Positions 48,291 to 59,712 of a DNA stretch of 64,000 nucleotides are shown here, piece by piece. The DNA comes from Chaenocephalus aceratus (lineage: Eukaryota > Chordata > Actinopteri > Perciformes > Channichthyidae). A model generated the notes under the pieces. That model saw only the letters and a program-made list of their open reading frames with translations, made no database searches and was not told the origin of the DNA. The first letter of the stretch is position 1; every line of letters starts with the position of its first letter. The stretch covers positions 39,615,813-39,679,812 of the forward strand of contig CM043800.1 in NCBI GenBank assembly GCA_023974075.1. The letters are read 5' to 3'. Position numbers and translations under genes: made by a program.

Positions 48291-48886
48291 CACATCGTTT
48301 TTCTAGAACAGATTACAAATCGCCTGAAAATGGTTAGATATTGGAGGTAAAGCTAGTTATTGGTCATGTCTTTCATTCAGAAACTTTCATATCCATAACC
48401 GAAAAGCCCTGAATGTTGCGGCCGGTAAGGGCTGTAGTTTTATCGCCACAAGTGAGTTGTCCTCTTCTCTTAACAGCTGAGGCTCATTCTTGAAAGGTGT
48501 GAGAACAAGCATCCTCCCTTTGGATGTAACAGTAAACAAACAAAGTAGCACAAACAGATAATAACATCCAGGGAGATGTAGTAGAAACATAAAAAACATA
48601 TTTTGGAGAATGTATTTATGAAACGCTGGACGAGGCTCTCCCCAGCGCCCTGCCAGAAGGCAAAAGAAAAGGCCCTTGGAGTAGTTTGTGGATTGTTCAT
48701 CTATACGATAAGAACTTTTCAGGAGAAGAATAAGAGTAAAAACCGAGGGGACAAATCAGTGTGAGAAAAGGCATTTAGTTGGCCAGTCTTCCCTGATCAA
48801 TAACTCCAGCTGAAGTTCAGTTCAGGCGACAGCACCTTTAAACTTTTATATCTTGAGAAAACCTCCCTTTCTGCTGCTGCCAGCTC

Positions 48887-48894
48887 TATAAAAG
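48887..48894 (+). promoter_or_regulatory. Candidate TATA box
   Basis: CTCTATAAAAGG lies about 200 bp upstream of a short ATG frame followed by a splice donor. Transcription would start near 48918. No other repeat overlaps it. Confidence 0.35.
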
Positions 48895-49087
48895 GAACGC
48901 TATTTGTCCTCCCTCCCTTTATCACCGGGGCCCTGGCATCTAAAGGAGTTAAGAAGCAAAAGAAAGGACTCCATATTTGTTCTTATCCTCATTAGGCGCT
49001 AGCGACCAGACACCTTCTTTTTAGTTTTTCCCCCGGCCATCCGGTCTGACTTCTTCTCTTAAATCTTTCTTGAGGCAGGCAGCGGTG

Positions 49088-49108
49088 ATGGAGCTGGTGC
49101 CATGCAAG
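49088..49108 (+). CDS. Candidate first coding exon (7 codons), gene unknown
   Basis: ATG in good context (purine at -3, G at +4) opens MELVPCK, then the exon would end at AAG|GTATGA (donor at 49109). With the TATA box at 48887 this gives a ~170-nt leader, a plausible layout for a tissue-specific vertebrate gene whose next exon lies downstream, possibly beyond the window. I do not recognise the peptide and found no downstream exon, so this may be coincidence. Confidence 0.28.
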
Positions 49109-49489
49109 GTATGATCTTCTCCGGCGATACTAAAGCTCTGAAAAAAGGTTCTTGAGCAGAAGGAGGGGAGAGGAATGAGCTCACACTTCCTGCGGCTTTG
49201 TATTCAAAGTCACAGCCAACCTAATGTTCACCAGGAATAGCTACTAATCAAGTTGTGAAGGCATCATTTCCCAGTTTAAAGCCCATTCCAGTCTTTAACT
49301 GGCCCATCAATTCTGCAAGGGTAGTTACAATTATTTTCACGTTACAACACGTCAGTGCTTAGTTTGGTTATTGTGCAGTTACCGCCATCTGGATGCAACC
49401 GCTTGGCAACATAACAAAGGTGAGAAATTAAGGCGTTTATCTAAAGTAGGTAAGAAATTAATTACATTCATATCGTGCGACTTTTACTC

Positions 49490-49630
49490 CAGATTCAAGA
49501 TACAAAGGATTCAAAGGCGTTTTTGTCTTTGCACGACAGCTTAGTTTTGGCAATGAACACGTTTGTCTCTCCCAACAATGCAACAGATGCGATACTCAAG
49601 ACAGACAAAGAGACAGAGCAAGAAATGCTA
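49490..49630 (-). mobile_element. Antisense LINE-tail-like fragment
   Basis: GATTCAAGATACAAAGGATT and TTAGTTTTGGCAATGAA with CCCAACAATGCAA resemble an antisense LINE 3' region common in fish. Confidence 0.35.
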
Positions 49631-50113
49631 TACCTTTTTAGTCCAACAACTTTATCTAGACACCGTAATTGTTAAGTACTATTAAGTTTAAGATTTGACG
49701 TGCAATTTTATCAAATGTGGTCCATTGTTAGAGTTTAAACTAGCCAGCAGAAGGTGGACAATGACTTTATAAAATACCCTTCACAGGCTTCAGACGTGTC
49801 CACACAAAACTTTTTCCTAATCAAACTCATGTCGCAGGTTTGAGGAAGCAGAGAAAGAGCAAAGGGAGCTCTGTGATGCAACATAATAATGGGCTTGCAG
49901 TGCGAAAAGAACATTGATCAGAACATTTATTACATTTGACAACCTTTTGCTGCAAGTTCTCACATTTTGCAACACCTTTCATTTAATGCCTTGTGGAACC
50001 ACTTACACTTAGTTTCTACGAGCATTACCTGGACCTTTGGATACAGGTACATTAGGTGACAAATATATTCCTTAAAGCAACTTTTGTATGAACTTAGAAA
50101 CTGCGATTTTACC

Positions 50114-51462
50114 TTAAAGAGGACATTCTGCACATTTGCAGGTGTATATCAGTATGTAGTGTCTCTACTTTAAAGAGTCCTCTCCTGCTGATGTTCAGGT
50201 GTATATCAGTATGTAGTATCTCTACTTTAAAGAGTCCTCTCCTGCTGATGTTCAGATGTATATCAGTATGTAGTGTCTCTACTTTAAAGAGTCCTCTCCT
50301 GCTGATGTTCAGGTGTATATCAGTATGTAGTATCTCTACTTTAAAGAGTCCTCTCCTGCTGATGTTCAGATGTATATCAGTATGTAGTGTCTCTACTTTA
50401 AAGAGTCCTCTCCTGCTGATGTTCAGGTGTATATCAGTATGTAGTGTCTCTACTTTAAAGAGTCCTCTCCTGCTGATGTTCAGGTGTATATCAGTATGTA
50501 GTGTCTCTACTTTAAAGAGTCCTCTCCTGCTGATGTTCAGGTGTATATCAGTATGTAGTGTCTCTACTTTAAAGAGTCCTCTCCTGCTGATGTTCAGGTG
50601 TATATGAGTATGTAGAGTCTCTACTTTAAAGAGTCCTCTCCTGCTGATGTTCAGGTGTATATCAGTATGTAGTGTCTCTACTTTAAAGAGTCCTCTCCTG
50701 CTGATGTTCAGGTGTATATCAGTAGGTAGTGTCTCTACTTTAAAGAGTCCCTCCTGCTGATGTTCAGGTGTATATCAAGTGTCTCTACTTTAAAGAGTCC
50801 TCTCCTGCTGATGTTCAGGTATATATCAGTATGTAGTGTCTCTACTTTAAAGAGTCCTCTCCTGCTGATGTTCAGGTGTATATCAGTATGTAGTGTCTCT
50901 ACTTTAAAGAGTCCTCTTCTGCTGATGTTCAGGTGTATATCAGTATGTAGTGTCTCTACTTTAAAGAGTCCTCTCCTGCTGATGTTCAGGTGTATATCAG
51001 TATGTAGTGTCTCTACTTTAAAGAGTCCTCTCCTGCTGATTTGCAGGTGTATATCAGTATGTAGTGTCTCTACTTTAAAGAGTCCTCTCCTGCTGATGTT
51101 CAGGTGTACATCAGTATGTAGTGTCTCTACTTTAAAGAGTCCTCTCCTGCTGATGTTCAGGTGTATATCAGTATGTAGTGTCTCTCCTGGGACCTGTCTC
51201 CATGCTTTAATGTTCAAAAACCTCTTTATTTTTCTCATACTGTCTGTGCTGCAGCACCTCTTTTCACCCTCTGTCTGAAACCAGAGCCCAGTCTGCTCTG
51301 ATTGGTTAGCTGGCTGGCTCTGTTGCACTTAGAGATGTCCCGCCCCTTAGCCTATCATGTACAATGGGATTTTAGCCTTTGCAGACCATTTACATGCACT
51401 AAAACCTAAACAACACACTACAGGAAAGGCAAAACCTCAAAAAGCATAATGGGCCTCTTTAA
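50114..51462. mobile_element. TTAA-target element carrying a 57-bp minisatellite, copy 2
   Basis: TTAA|AGAGGACATTCTGC (50114) and GCATAATGGGCCTCT|TTAA (to 51462) are imperfect inverted ends, so this copy is complete. About 18 highly uniform 57-bp units fill 50140-51187. The right arm 51190-51455 matches copy 1 (25706-26045). No transposase. The TTAA target and ends suggest Kolobok or piggyBac relatives. Confidence 0.85.
50140..51187. repeat. 57-bp minisatellite, ~18 copies
   Basis: Unit words TGTATATCAGTATGTAGTGT, CTCTACTTTAAAGAGTCCTC and TCCTGCTGATGTTCAGG. Because 57 is divisible by 3, long repetitive ORFs arise on both strands. A short unit lacking ~15 bases occurs near 50775. Confidence 0.95.
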
Positions 51463-51841
51463 CCCTCTGGAGTCGGTGCGTCGCGTCCAGGTGCGCATAA
51501 CTTTACGTAATTAATCATATATTTTGTATTATCAGGAGTAGAAATATGATTCAGATATCCGCGGAATCGCTGGAAGAGTAGCTTTCCAGCGGTATCTCCT
51601 GTGAGACTGTAACCAGGGCACAGCAGCCAATATGGCCGCTCAAAACAGCTTGACTTTACACTGTGTGGGATTGGTGGATTCGTGTGTCCGTCAAGGAAAT
51701 CTCGGCCGGCAGCCATCATGGTCTGAAATGACCGATGGACATCGAGAAATCACTAAGGACCTACCCACCAAGTAAACAAAACATAAACCACATGTCTCCC
51801 ATCAGTTTACGTCTGTGAGGAGAAAGAGAGAGCCAGAGAAA

Positions 51842-51987
51842 ATGGCTAAAAAAACGTTACAGTTGCCGACTTCGCTAGAGATTGTTTTCGCTAGCAGCAG
51901 TGAAGATAGAGCCTCAGAACCTGAAGTCTTCGACTCTTCTGAAGAAGAAGAACACAAAGACAACAACAAGGATCCATTTGAACATGG
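51842..51987 (+). pseudogene. piggyBac transposase N-terminal exon
   Basis: ATG at 51842 opens a 48-codon frame beginning MAKKTLQLP, with an acidic stretch (SSEEEEHKD) like the start of many piggyBac transposases, and ends at a donor GG|GTAAGT (51988). The nearest acceptor TTTTACAG ends at 52496. The simple join of these sites does not enter the long proline-rich frame at 52499-52885, so the gene is probably decayed or spliced differently. Confidence 0.55.
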
Positions 51988-52496
51988 GTAAGTGTAAATA
52001 TTACAGTAATAGTGTACTGGCAATGTGTGGGGAATACGGCGAAAATGAACAATAGGTTTATTGATATATATTTTGTATCGATAGTCCTGAACTTTTTATT
52101 GGGACAAAATAGACTCTCCATTAGCAAACGTTTACTCTGTGTTAACGTTATTTTGGTGTGTAAAAGTGAGATTACATGTGTAGATGATTACATATAATCA
52201 TTTATTCGTCCCACAACGGAGACATTTACAGTGACATGTTTTTGCCATCGATTATTTTATCATACTGTTCTGTACAGATGAGACTTTGTCATAGATTTAT
52301 TTATGTGCCTGTTATTATTTTACCGTCCTGTACAGATGAGACTTTGTAATCAGATGTAGCCTGTGTGAGTGAGTGAGTGAGTGAGATCGAGATCGAGAGA
52401 GACTCCTTCTCCAACCTCCCAAACTTTCTTTTTATGTGTGCATTGTGAAATGAAATTTTTTGTAATTATTGTCCTACATTTTAATTTGTTTTACAG

Positions 52497-52885
52497 AGAT
52501 GTTTTCACAGCTGTCTGGGCCTAGTGGCCCACAGGCAGCGTTTATCCAGCAGCCAGAACATCCATCTGTGCCGGCCCCCAGGTCAAGATCTACTGTGGCT
52601 CAAGGGCCTTCACTAGAGCCATCACCACCAAGGACCAGCAGACCAGCATCACTACAGCTGCCTCCACCTCCATCTGCGGCTGCCACCAGGTCAAGATACA
52701 CCTCAGCACAAAGGCTCCACCACAGCCATCACCTTCAACCCAGCCAGCAAGGAGGTCTCGTGGAGGTCTCGTATAGCACTTGTACACCCCACCTACACAG
52801 CAGCCCATGCACCATCACCCCCCACCTACACAGCAGCCAGACCCACTGTCTTGGAAGACAGACAAAGACCTTGACACTGTCTTGA
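52497..52885 (+). pseudogene. Proline-rich ORF inside the piggyBac relic
   Basis: The frame from ATG 52499 gives about 129 residues rich in Pro, Ser, His and Arg (PRSRSTVAQG, RPASLQLPPPPS), with a near-repeat of CCAGGTCAAGAT (52578, 52686) and of CACCTACACAGCAGCC (52789, 52825). No known fold. It may be translated intronic or linker sequence of the relic. Confidence 0.3.
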
Positions 52886-53538
52886 CATTTATAATGAATA
52901 GTTGGTTGAATGTTATGATGTTCAATATTGTAAATAGTTAGATTTTCCAGTTTCTTATATTTATATAAATAGTTGGTTGAAAAAAACATATTTATAATAA
53001 ATTGTTGGTTGAAAAAAAAGGGTTGAATGCTCAATTTGTATTTGTACACATCACATGAACCTTGGTATGTATGAAGTCATTATTCAGTCCTGATGTATCT
53101 CAGTCCCTGCTGTGGTGACAGTAGAGTGATAAACACCTGTTTTACTCAACATTCGAATTTAATTTGTTTCATTTTAGACATAAATAACACATTTATATAC
53201 AGTGTAATTCAAATATGTCACTGCTTTTGTGATCCTAAGACTTTGGTAACCAAATCTAAAACACCAAAACAATTTGATCACATGAGTACATTTGTGTTTT
53301 CACAAGAGTTTTGAAGATTTTTCCGAAAATCTGATGTCAAATTTTAAGCTTTTTAGCTACTTATCTCATCAAACAGTGCTCTAAGGTGAGCAATTTGCAT
53401 ATATAGCAATACCAGAGATTGTCCTGAGCATTTTGATATGTAACACATGGGGTGCCATGTGAGAAGAAATACATTTAAAAGGTGATTTAAGAAAACATCT
53501 AAACATCGAGAAAATACCCTTGGACTCCAGAGGGTTAA

Positions 53539-54940
53539 TGCTTATTTAAACAGCTTCACTATTTACATTCACAGTGTCCCTGACATGATGGAGACAGGCT
53601 TCATATCACAAGTGAAAGATCAAGGTGTCTGTTAAATGTTATTGTATTTTCCTTTTTTTTTATGTGACCGCTGACCTTGTGAAATAAATCTTTCGGAAGT
53701 TGCATTGATCGATAGGAAAGCAGCCTGTTGAGATGCGATTAAGTACGACACGTCAGATACAGGCCATTTGACCGCAGAGTCATCGTGCTATGTGTGTTGA
53801 GTTTCTTAGTCAATGCTGCAGATGAATGCACAGAGATAACCAGTGTCAGTGTGTGTGTGTGTGTGTGTGGGTGTGTGTGTGTGTGTACCCCATCCATCAG
53901 TTCAAAGAGCAGAATAACCAAGAGTGACATTCAATTACGGTATGCTAATGTGGGTTTGGGCTTCACCATTCATTTACTTAATTAACAATTTTAGACGTGA
54001 GCTATCATGAGAAGATTGCAATATTCTTTCCAATAACAGGCCATAATGAAATATATTATTAGCAATAAAGTTAATGGAACAAGTGAAGTGAGACTCCTCA
54101 TCACCGCTGGATGAATGGGAAATTACTGATCGTAAAGGGAACAAATAAAGAACACGGACTGAGGAAAGTAGCTCCTGTAAAGCAGAGTTTATGGGATGTG
54201 CAACGTGAGCAAGTGTTATCATTCTGATGATAAATAGTGTTTACGTTGTCCACCTGTCATCGGGCGGCCTAAAGAGAACCTTTTACCCCTTGTTGTTATT
54301 GCAAATTGGACCTTGTTCTCAATTAAAACGTAATTAGGAGGCTAAAAGAGAGCTGGATGTTTTGACGGGCCCAAATGAACTTAAGACGCATGAAAGTAAT
54401 TACAAATATTCTGCTGGACCGTTCAGCATCTGGCATTCATTTAGAAATTCTCATTTGTGGTTTGATTGTTTTTCTGATGTGCTGCTTTATACTGATTTAG
54501 CTTATCAAAGAAGAGAACATCCAACACAACACACATTCATTCAATTTGATGAACTTAGAGCTGAATCAGAATCAGATATTCTTAATTCTTCTCACAGTCG
54601 GGGTAATGAACAATGTTACAGCAAAGGAGACTTACTATTAATAAGTTACTGTAGAAGCATACCTTATCAAAATCAAATGTGCACAACCGAGGTGTAACAA
54701 TAAGTAGCAGCATTATAATGTAGCAAAGTAGCAGGGTGAAATAACATTAATACGTTCTAAAAGTAAATATTACACAGTGTTATTTCACATTTTCACACGG
54801 CTTAGTTGAATACTCGATTCTGATTGGTCAATTTGGACATTTCCTCGGATGTTAATTCTGGCTAACAGAACGTTGCAAGGGACTATGTGCAGTCATATCA
54901 ATATGCCGAAAGATGTCCGGTCGAAAAACACCATGAAATA
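53539..54940. other. No gene recognised; GT microsatellite
   Basis: GT run at about 53849-53886 with one GGGT interruption. The 111-codon plus frame 54362-54697 has no motif. Confidence 0.3.
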
Positions 54941-54944
54941 CTTT

Positions 54945-55460
54945 TTGAATATAGACATTTTTAATCATTGGGATAAATCCCTTGAGATGCACCATCTCGT
55001 TTTCAAGAGGGTCCCGACAATAGCAACAACTTACAGACACACATAAACAAAAAGACAAAACATGACACACAAGACAAACAACGTACAGTCTGTTAAGTAA
55101 AATTCAAGCAATGCATACAATCATTACAATTTGAGACAGTCAAGCAAATCAGTTTCATCAATATCAGTTTCATTAATAACAAGTGCAGACCAGCTGAAAG
55201 TGAGATGATGATGCATGTTTAAACAGACCCAATGATGACAGAGATCTAATAGCAGCAGGTAAAGTATTCCAGTCTGTTGGGGCTTTGAACATGAACGCTC
55301 TTCTGCCAATACATTTTTCTGCAGAGGGGACAGAGAAATAAATCTGAACAGAATGTCTAACTTGATGAATTGGTGAGTAGTGCACAACATACTGCTTTAA
55401 ATAAGGATATTCCATGTTATATTTGTGGAGAGCATGGAAATGTGCATTCATGAAGGCTGC
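54945..55460 (-). mobile_element. LINE 3' end, minus strand
   Basis: The minus frame 55451-55173 contains a LINE C-terminal block (FMFKAPTDWNTLPAAIR), preceded by a YNMEYPYLKQ-like segment. Downstream, the untranslated tail has GGGACCCTCTTGAAAACGAG and GCATCTCAAGGG (to about 54950), the same tail seen at 13.3 and 17.0 kb. Confidence 0.65.
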
Positions 55461-55856
55461 ATTGTCCCCAGAATAGAAAATAAAAAGAGAGCTACAGAAG
55501 GAAATATGTTAAAAGACAGAGAGCTGGACGTCAGAGTAAACACAGAAGAAGATAGACAGGAAGTAATAATAACAATAATAATACAAATTATAATCTTTAT
55601 TATGTTTCACCTTTCAATCAAGATGCAGCAATACAAGATACAAGAGATACAAAAGGGACAATATACAAATAAAGAGTGAGGAACATAGTAAAACAAGTTA
55701 TAAGCAACAGAAAGAGTTACTAACACAGAACCATAACACATAAAAACATGACAAGTGACAACACTAATATTTCCCCAAGATTAAACCAATTAAAAAGACA
55801 GTTGTTTAATTTACTTGAAAAATTCCAATGGAGTCGCTGCTCTAAGAGCCAATATA
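55461..55856. other. No gene recognised
   Basis: A-rich with AATAATAAC tracts near 55565-55590. Confidence 0.3.
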
Positions 55857-57920
55857 AGGTAAACACTAAAGGGAACAGCAGCAGAAGACAGACAGGAAGT
55901 AAATACTAAAGGGAACAGCAGCAGACGACAGACATGAAGTAAACACTAAAGGGAACCAGCAGAAGAAGACAGACATGAAGTAAACACAAAAGGGAACAGC
56001 AGCAGAAGACAGACAGGACATAAACACTAAAGGGAACAGCAGAAGAAGACAGACAGGAAGTAAACACTAAAAGGGAACAGCAGCAGAAGACAGACATGAA
56101 GTAACCACAAAAGGGAACAGCAGAAGAAGACAGACAGGAAGTAAACACTAAAAAGTGGAACAACAGAAGAAGACAGGAAAGTAAACACTAAAGGGAACAG
56201 CAGAAGAAGACATCCAGGAAGTAAACACTAAAAGTGAACAACAGAAGAAGACAGGAAGTAAACAACTAAAGGAACAGAGCAGAAGACAGACAATAAGTAA
56301 ACCCTAAAAGGGAACAGCAGCAGAAGACAGACATGAAAGTAAACACTAAAGGGAACAGCAGAAGAAGACATACGGGAAGTAAATACTATAAGTGAACAAC
56401 AGAAGAAGACAGGAAGTAACACTAAAGGGAACAGCAGAAAAAGACAGACAGGAAGTAACACACTAAAAGGGAAACAGCAGCAGAAGACAGACATGAAGTA
56501 AACACAAAAGGGAACAGCAGAAGAAGAACAGACAGGAAGTAAAACACTAAAAGTGAACAACAGAAGAAGACAGGAATTAACACTAAAGGGAACAGCAGCA
56601 GAAGACAGACAGGACATAAACACTAAAGGGAACAGCAGAAGAAGACAGACAGGAAGTAAACACTAAAAGTGAACAACAGAAAGAAGAAAGGAAGTAACAC
56701 TAAAGGGAACAGCAGAAGAAGACAGACAAGAAGTAAACACTAAAAGGGAACAGCAGCAGAAGACAGACATGAAGTAAACACTAAAGGGAACAGCAGAAGA
56801 AGAATACGGGAAGTAAATACTATAAGTTGAACAACAGAAGAAGACAGGACGTAAACACTAAAGGGAACAGCAGAAGAAGACAGACAGGAAGTAACCACTA
56901 AAAGGGAACAGCAGCAGAAGACAGGACATGAAGTAAACACTAAAGGGAACAGCAGAAGAAGACAGGAAGTAAACACTTAAAGGGAACAGCAGAAGAAGAC
57001 AGACAGGAAGTAGTAAACACTAAAGTAAAAAGCAGAAGAAGCAGAGAGGAAGTAAACACTAAAGGGAACAAGCAGAAGAAGACATACAGGAAGTAAACAC
57101 TAAAGTGAACAACAGAAGAAGACAGGAAGTAACAATAAAGGGAATAGCAGAAGAAGACAGACAGGAAGTAACACTAAAGGAAAAAGCAGAAGAAGACAGA
57201 GAGGAAGTAAACACTAAAGGGAACAGCAGAAGAAGACATACAGGAAGTAAACACTAAAGGGAACAGCAGAAGAAGACAGACAGGAACTAAACACTAAAGG
57301 AAAAAGCAGAAGAAGGACAGAGAGGAAGTAAAACACTAAAGGGAACAGCAGAAGAAGAAGACATACAGGAAGTAAACACTAAAGTGAACAGCAGAAGAAG
57401 ACATACAGGAAGTAAACACTAAAAGTGAACAACAGAAGAAGACAGGAAGTAAACACTAAAGGGAACAGCAGCAGAAGACATACAGGAAGTAAACACTAAA
57501 GGGAAACAGCAAGAAGAAGACAGACAGGAAGTAAACACTAAAGGGAACAGCAGAAGAATACAGACAGGAAGTAAACACTAAAGGGAACAGCAGAAGAAGA
57601 CAGGCAGGAAGTAAACACTAAAGGAAAAGCAGAAGAAGACAGACAGGAAGTAAACGCTAAAGGGAACAAGCAGAAGAAGACATACAGGAAGTAAACACTA
57701 AAAGTGAACAACAGAAGAAGAAAGGAAGTAAACACTAAGGGAACAGCAGAAGAAGAAAGACAGGAAGTAACCACTAAAAGAGAAACAACAGAAGAAGAAA
57801 GTAAGTAAACACTAAAGGGAACAGCAAAATAAGACAGACAGGAAGTAAACACTAAAAGGGAACAGCAGCAGAAGACAGACAGGACGTAAACACCTAAAGG
57901 GAACAGCAGAAGAAGACAGA
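55857..57920. repeat. 40-bp minisatellite, left block (~51 copies)
   Basis: Unit words GGAAGTAAACACTAAAGGGA, ACAGCAGAAGAAGACAGACA. Many indel variants, e.g. short units with AGTGAACAACAGAAG. The Ser/Val/Phe-rich ORFs on the minus strand are artefacts. Confidence 0.95.
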
Positions 57921-57951
57921 CGTGGGCATTCACAAAATGTGAATGCCCACG
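57921..57951. repeat. Perfect hairpin at the array/transposon junction
   Basis: CGTGGGCATTCAC and its exact complement GTGAATGCCCACG are separated by AAAAT. It lies immediately where the 40-bp array stops. Confidence 0.92.
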
Positions 57952-58059
57952 TGGAGAATGGAAAATGCAGTCATGCGGCTGCATTAGCCATCTTTGCCAT
58001 CCACAATTTCAGCTGCACTGACTCCCCTGTCAGTGGAAGAAGCCAAAGGCAGCTAAACG

Positions 58060-58800
58060 TACACATTCAGTGGAGGAGCTATTTCCTCGAACCAATAACT
58101 CATTCAACCCGCTGACAAGAGAGCCCACCTCCGAAGATCGTGACTGGCTGAGGGACAGACTCGGGGGCAGGTTCTCAGGAATGTCTTGGCTTTCTCTCCC
58201 TCGAGCCAGAAGAGGAACACTACAGCTTGGAAACAACTTACTGTTCCTGAAATTCTCAAATCTGTTGGGCATCAGGGACCTGAGGCAATTGTGGCAAGCA
58301 TGGCATTGTCTGAGGAGCAACAGAGGGCAATTCAGGTGGCTACACTGGTCAGCGAACCAACCCAAACTGGCATTTGTTCAGGAAAGGAAGGTTGACTGCC
58401 AGCAACTTTGGAGCTGTCCTGAGGTCAAAGCGTGGTGACTGCTTCCCTTAGTGCCAGGGGTGCTAGGGCAACAACAGGCCCTTGATGGTGATTTGTCTGT
58501 ACAGTGAGGGACTATGAATGAATGTGAGGGCGTCAGGGCATTCACCACTGCAACCCAGATGCAGGTCCATGAGTCAGGTGTGTGGCTCTCCCAATCAGGA
58601 GTGTTGGGGGCATCTACATATGGTCTGGTAGGGTCTTCCGCTGTGCTGGAGGTAAAGTGTCCCTACGGAGCCAGGGAAATGACAATTAGTGAAGCATTGC
58701 AAATCAAGGGCTTCTGTGTCAGTAAGGAGGGAGAAAACATTCAGCCTGCGTTCAGCCACCAAGTGCAAGGTCAGCTTCACCTCACTGCAAGAAAGAAGAA
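58060..58800 (+). pseudogene. YqaJ-like nuclease (lambda-exonuclease fold), broken
   Basis: The reading passes through at least three frames. The first part (58060-58180, FPRTNNSFNPL) and the second (58186-58395, WKQLTVPEILKSV) belong to the N-terminal region. An NFGAVLRSKR stretch (near 58405-58435) and the frame from 58514 carry the nuclease domain: NECEGVRAF, ESGVWLSQSGVLGAS, then LEVKCPYG with the Glu-x-Lys catalytic pair (58649-58657) and HQVQGQLHLT. The Asp normally found just after GAS-Pro is replaced: the sequence reads GASTYGLV, so a metal-binding residue is missing. Frameshifts and this loss mean no active enzyme. Confidence 0.72.
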
Positions 58801-59598
58801 GAACTTAAGAAATTGTGAATCGTTTTTTAATTTACATTTACTCGCCTTGCAATGTTGTGGTTGTTAGAGTGTTAGGCTTCCTGTCAGCTCGTCTGTTGGG
58901 AAGATATAAAATATTAGTTTCATGGAAGTCACACCGTCACATATAAGAGCATTAAGACATACAGTACATAGGCTAAAACAAAACATCTAAAGATATAACC
59001 TTGCACTTTGACTCGTGAACATTTTCACTATTTTGACATTTTTATAGATCAAAATTGAACTAAAGAAATAAAGGTAGATTAATCCATATTGAAAATAGGT
59101 GTCAGCTGCTACACTAATTATAATAGTTATATTTCTTAATGAATTAATTAAGATATTACTGTATTGATCGCAATTTGGGAAACTGTTTGTGTTGCAGCAG
59201 CATAGCAAGAAAAAGAAAATATAAGTTATTATATATACGAAAGTATGTGAGGGATGGAATATTAAATTGAATATAAATGTAAAATGTTACATGTGATGTT
59301 ACGTCCAAGAGAAGCTATGGAGCAGAGAGTTCTCTGCCAGCCAGAGGGGATTTGTTATTAGTTCAATATGTCAAAACTGATTTCCCTGACTACAATCTTT
59401 AGTCACATGGTGAACGTTATGCTGCTTGTACTAATTAGGACTTATCATATAAGCCACACAGGTTTTAATAGGATGCATTCATTATCTTTACTTATGTTGC
59501 GGTCTTTTCAGCAGCGCCATCTCTAAAACGGCGATCCAGTCACGACCCATCATTTACATTTTCACCGTGACATGGACAAAAATGTAACGTCAGCTTAC

Positions 59599-59712
59599 CT
59601 CATGGCACGAATCCAGACTCTCCTTTGGAAAACATTGGCCGGGAAACGATAGAAACGAGCACGTTTCATGCGAAGACCTGTGGCTGCAACCTGGAGCAAA
59701 GCAACAAACCAT
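59599..59712 (-). pseudogene. THAP-type zinc-finger first exon, frameshifted
   Basis: From the ATG at 59712 the peptide starts MVCCFAPGC (Cys-x4-Cys) and continues to a SFLSFPG block, matching the N-terminal pattern of THAP domains. Beyond this the W-I-R block expected in THAP proteins appears in a different frame, implying a one-base shift near 59640. A donor GAG|GTAAGC follows (59597-59598 on plus), consistent with a THAP first exon. THAP fingers bind DNA in P-element, Kolobok and some Harbinger-related transposases. Confidence 0.62.

Larger units (their letters stand above)
51463..53534 (+). mobile_element. piggyBac-type element relic
   Basis: Ends CCCTCTGGAGTC (51463) and GACTCCAGAGGG (to 53534) are exact inverted repeats, flanked by TTAA (51459-51462 and 53535-53538). 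CCC...GGG ends at TTAA are the piggyBac signature. It retains an N-terminal exon-like ORF and a proline-rich ORF, but no catalytic domain is visible, so most of the transposase has been deleted. Confidence 0.88.

Noticed and set aside
50191..51278. 138- to 197-codon repetitive ORFs on both strands
   Set aside because: They follow from a repeat length of 57 bp, divisible by three; open frames on both strands show that they are not coding.
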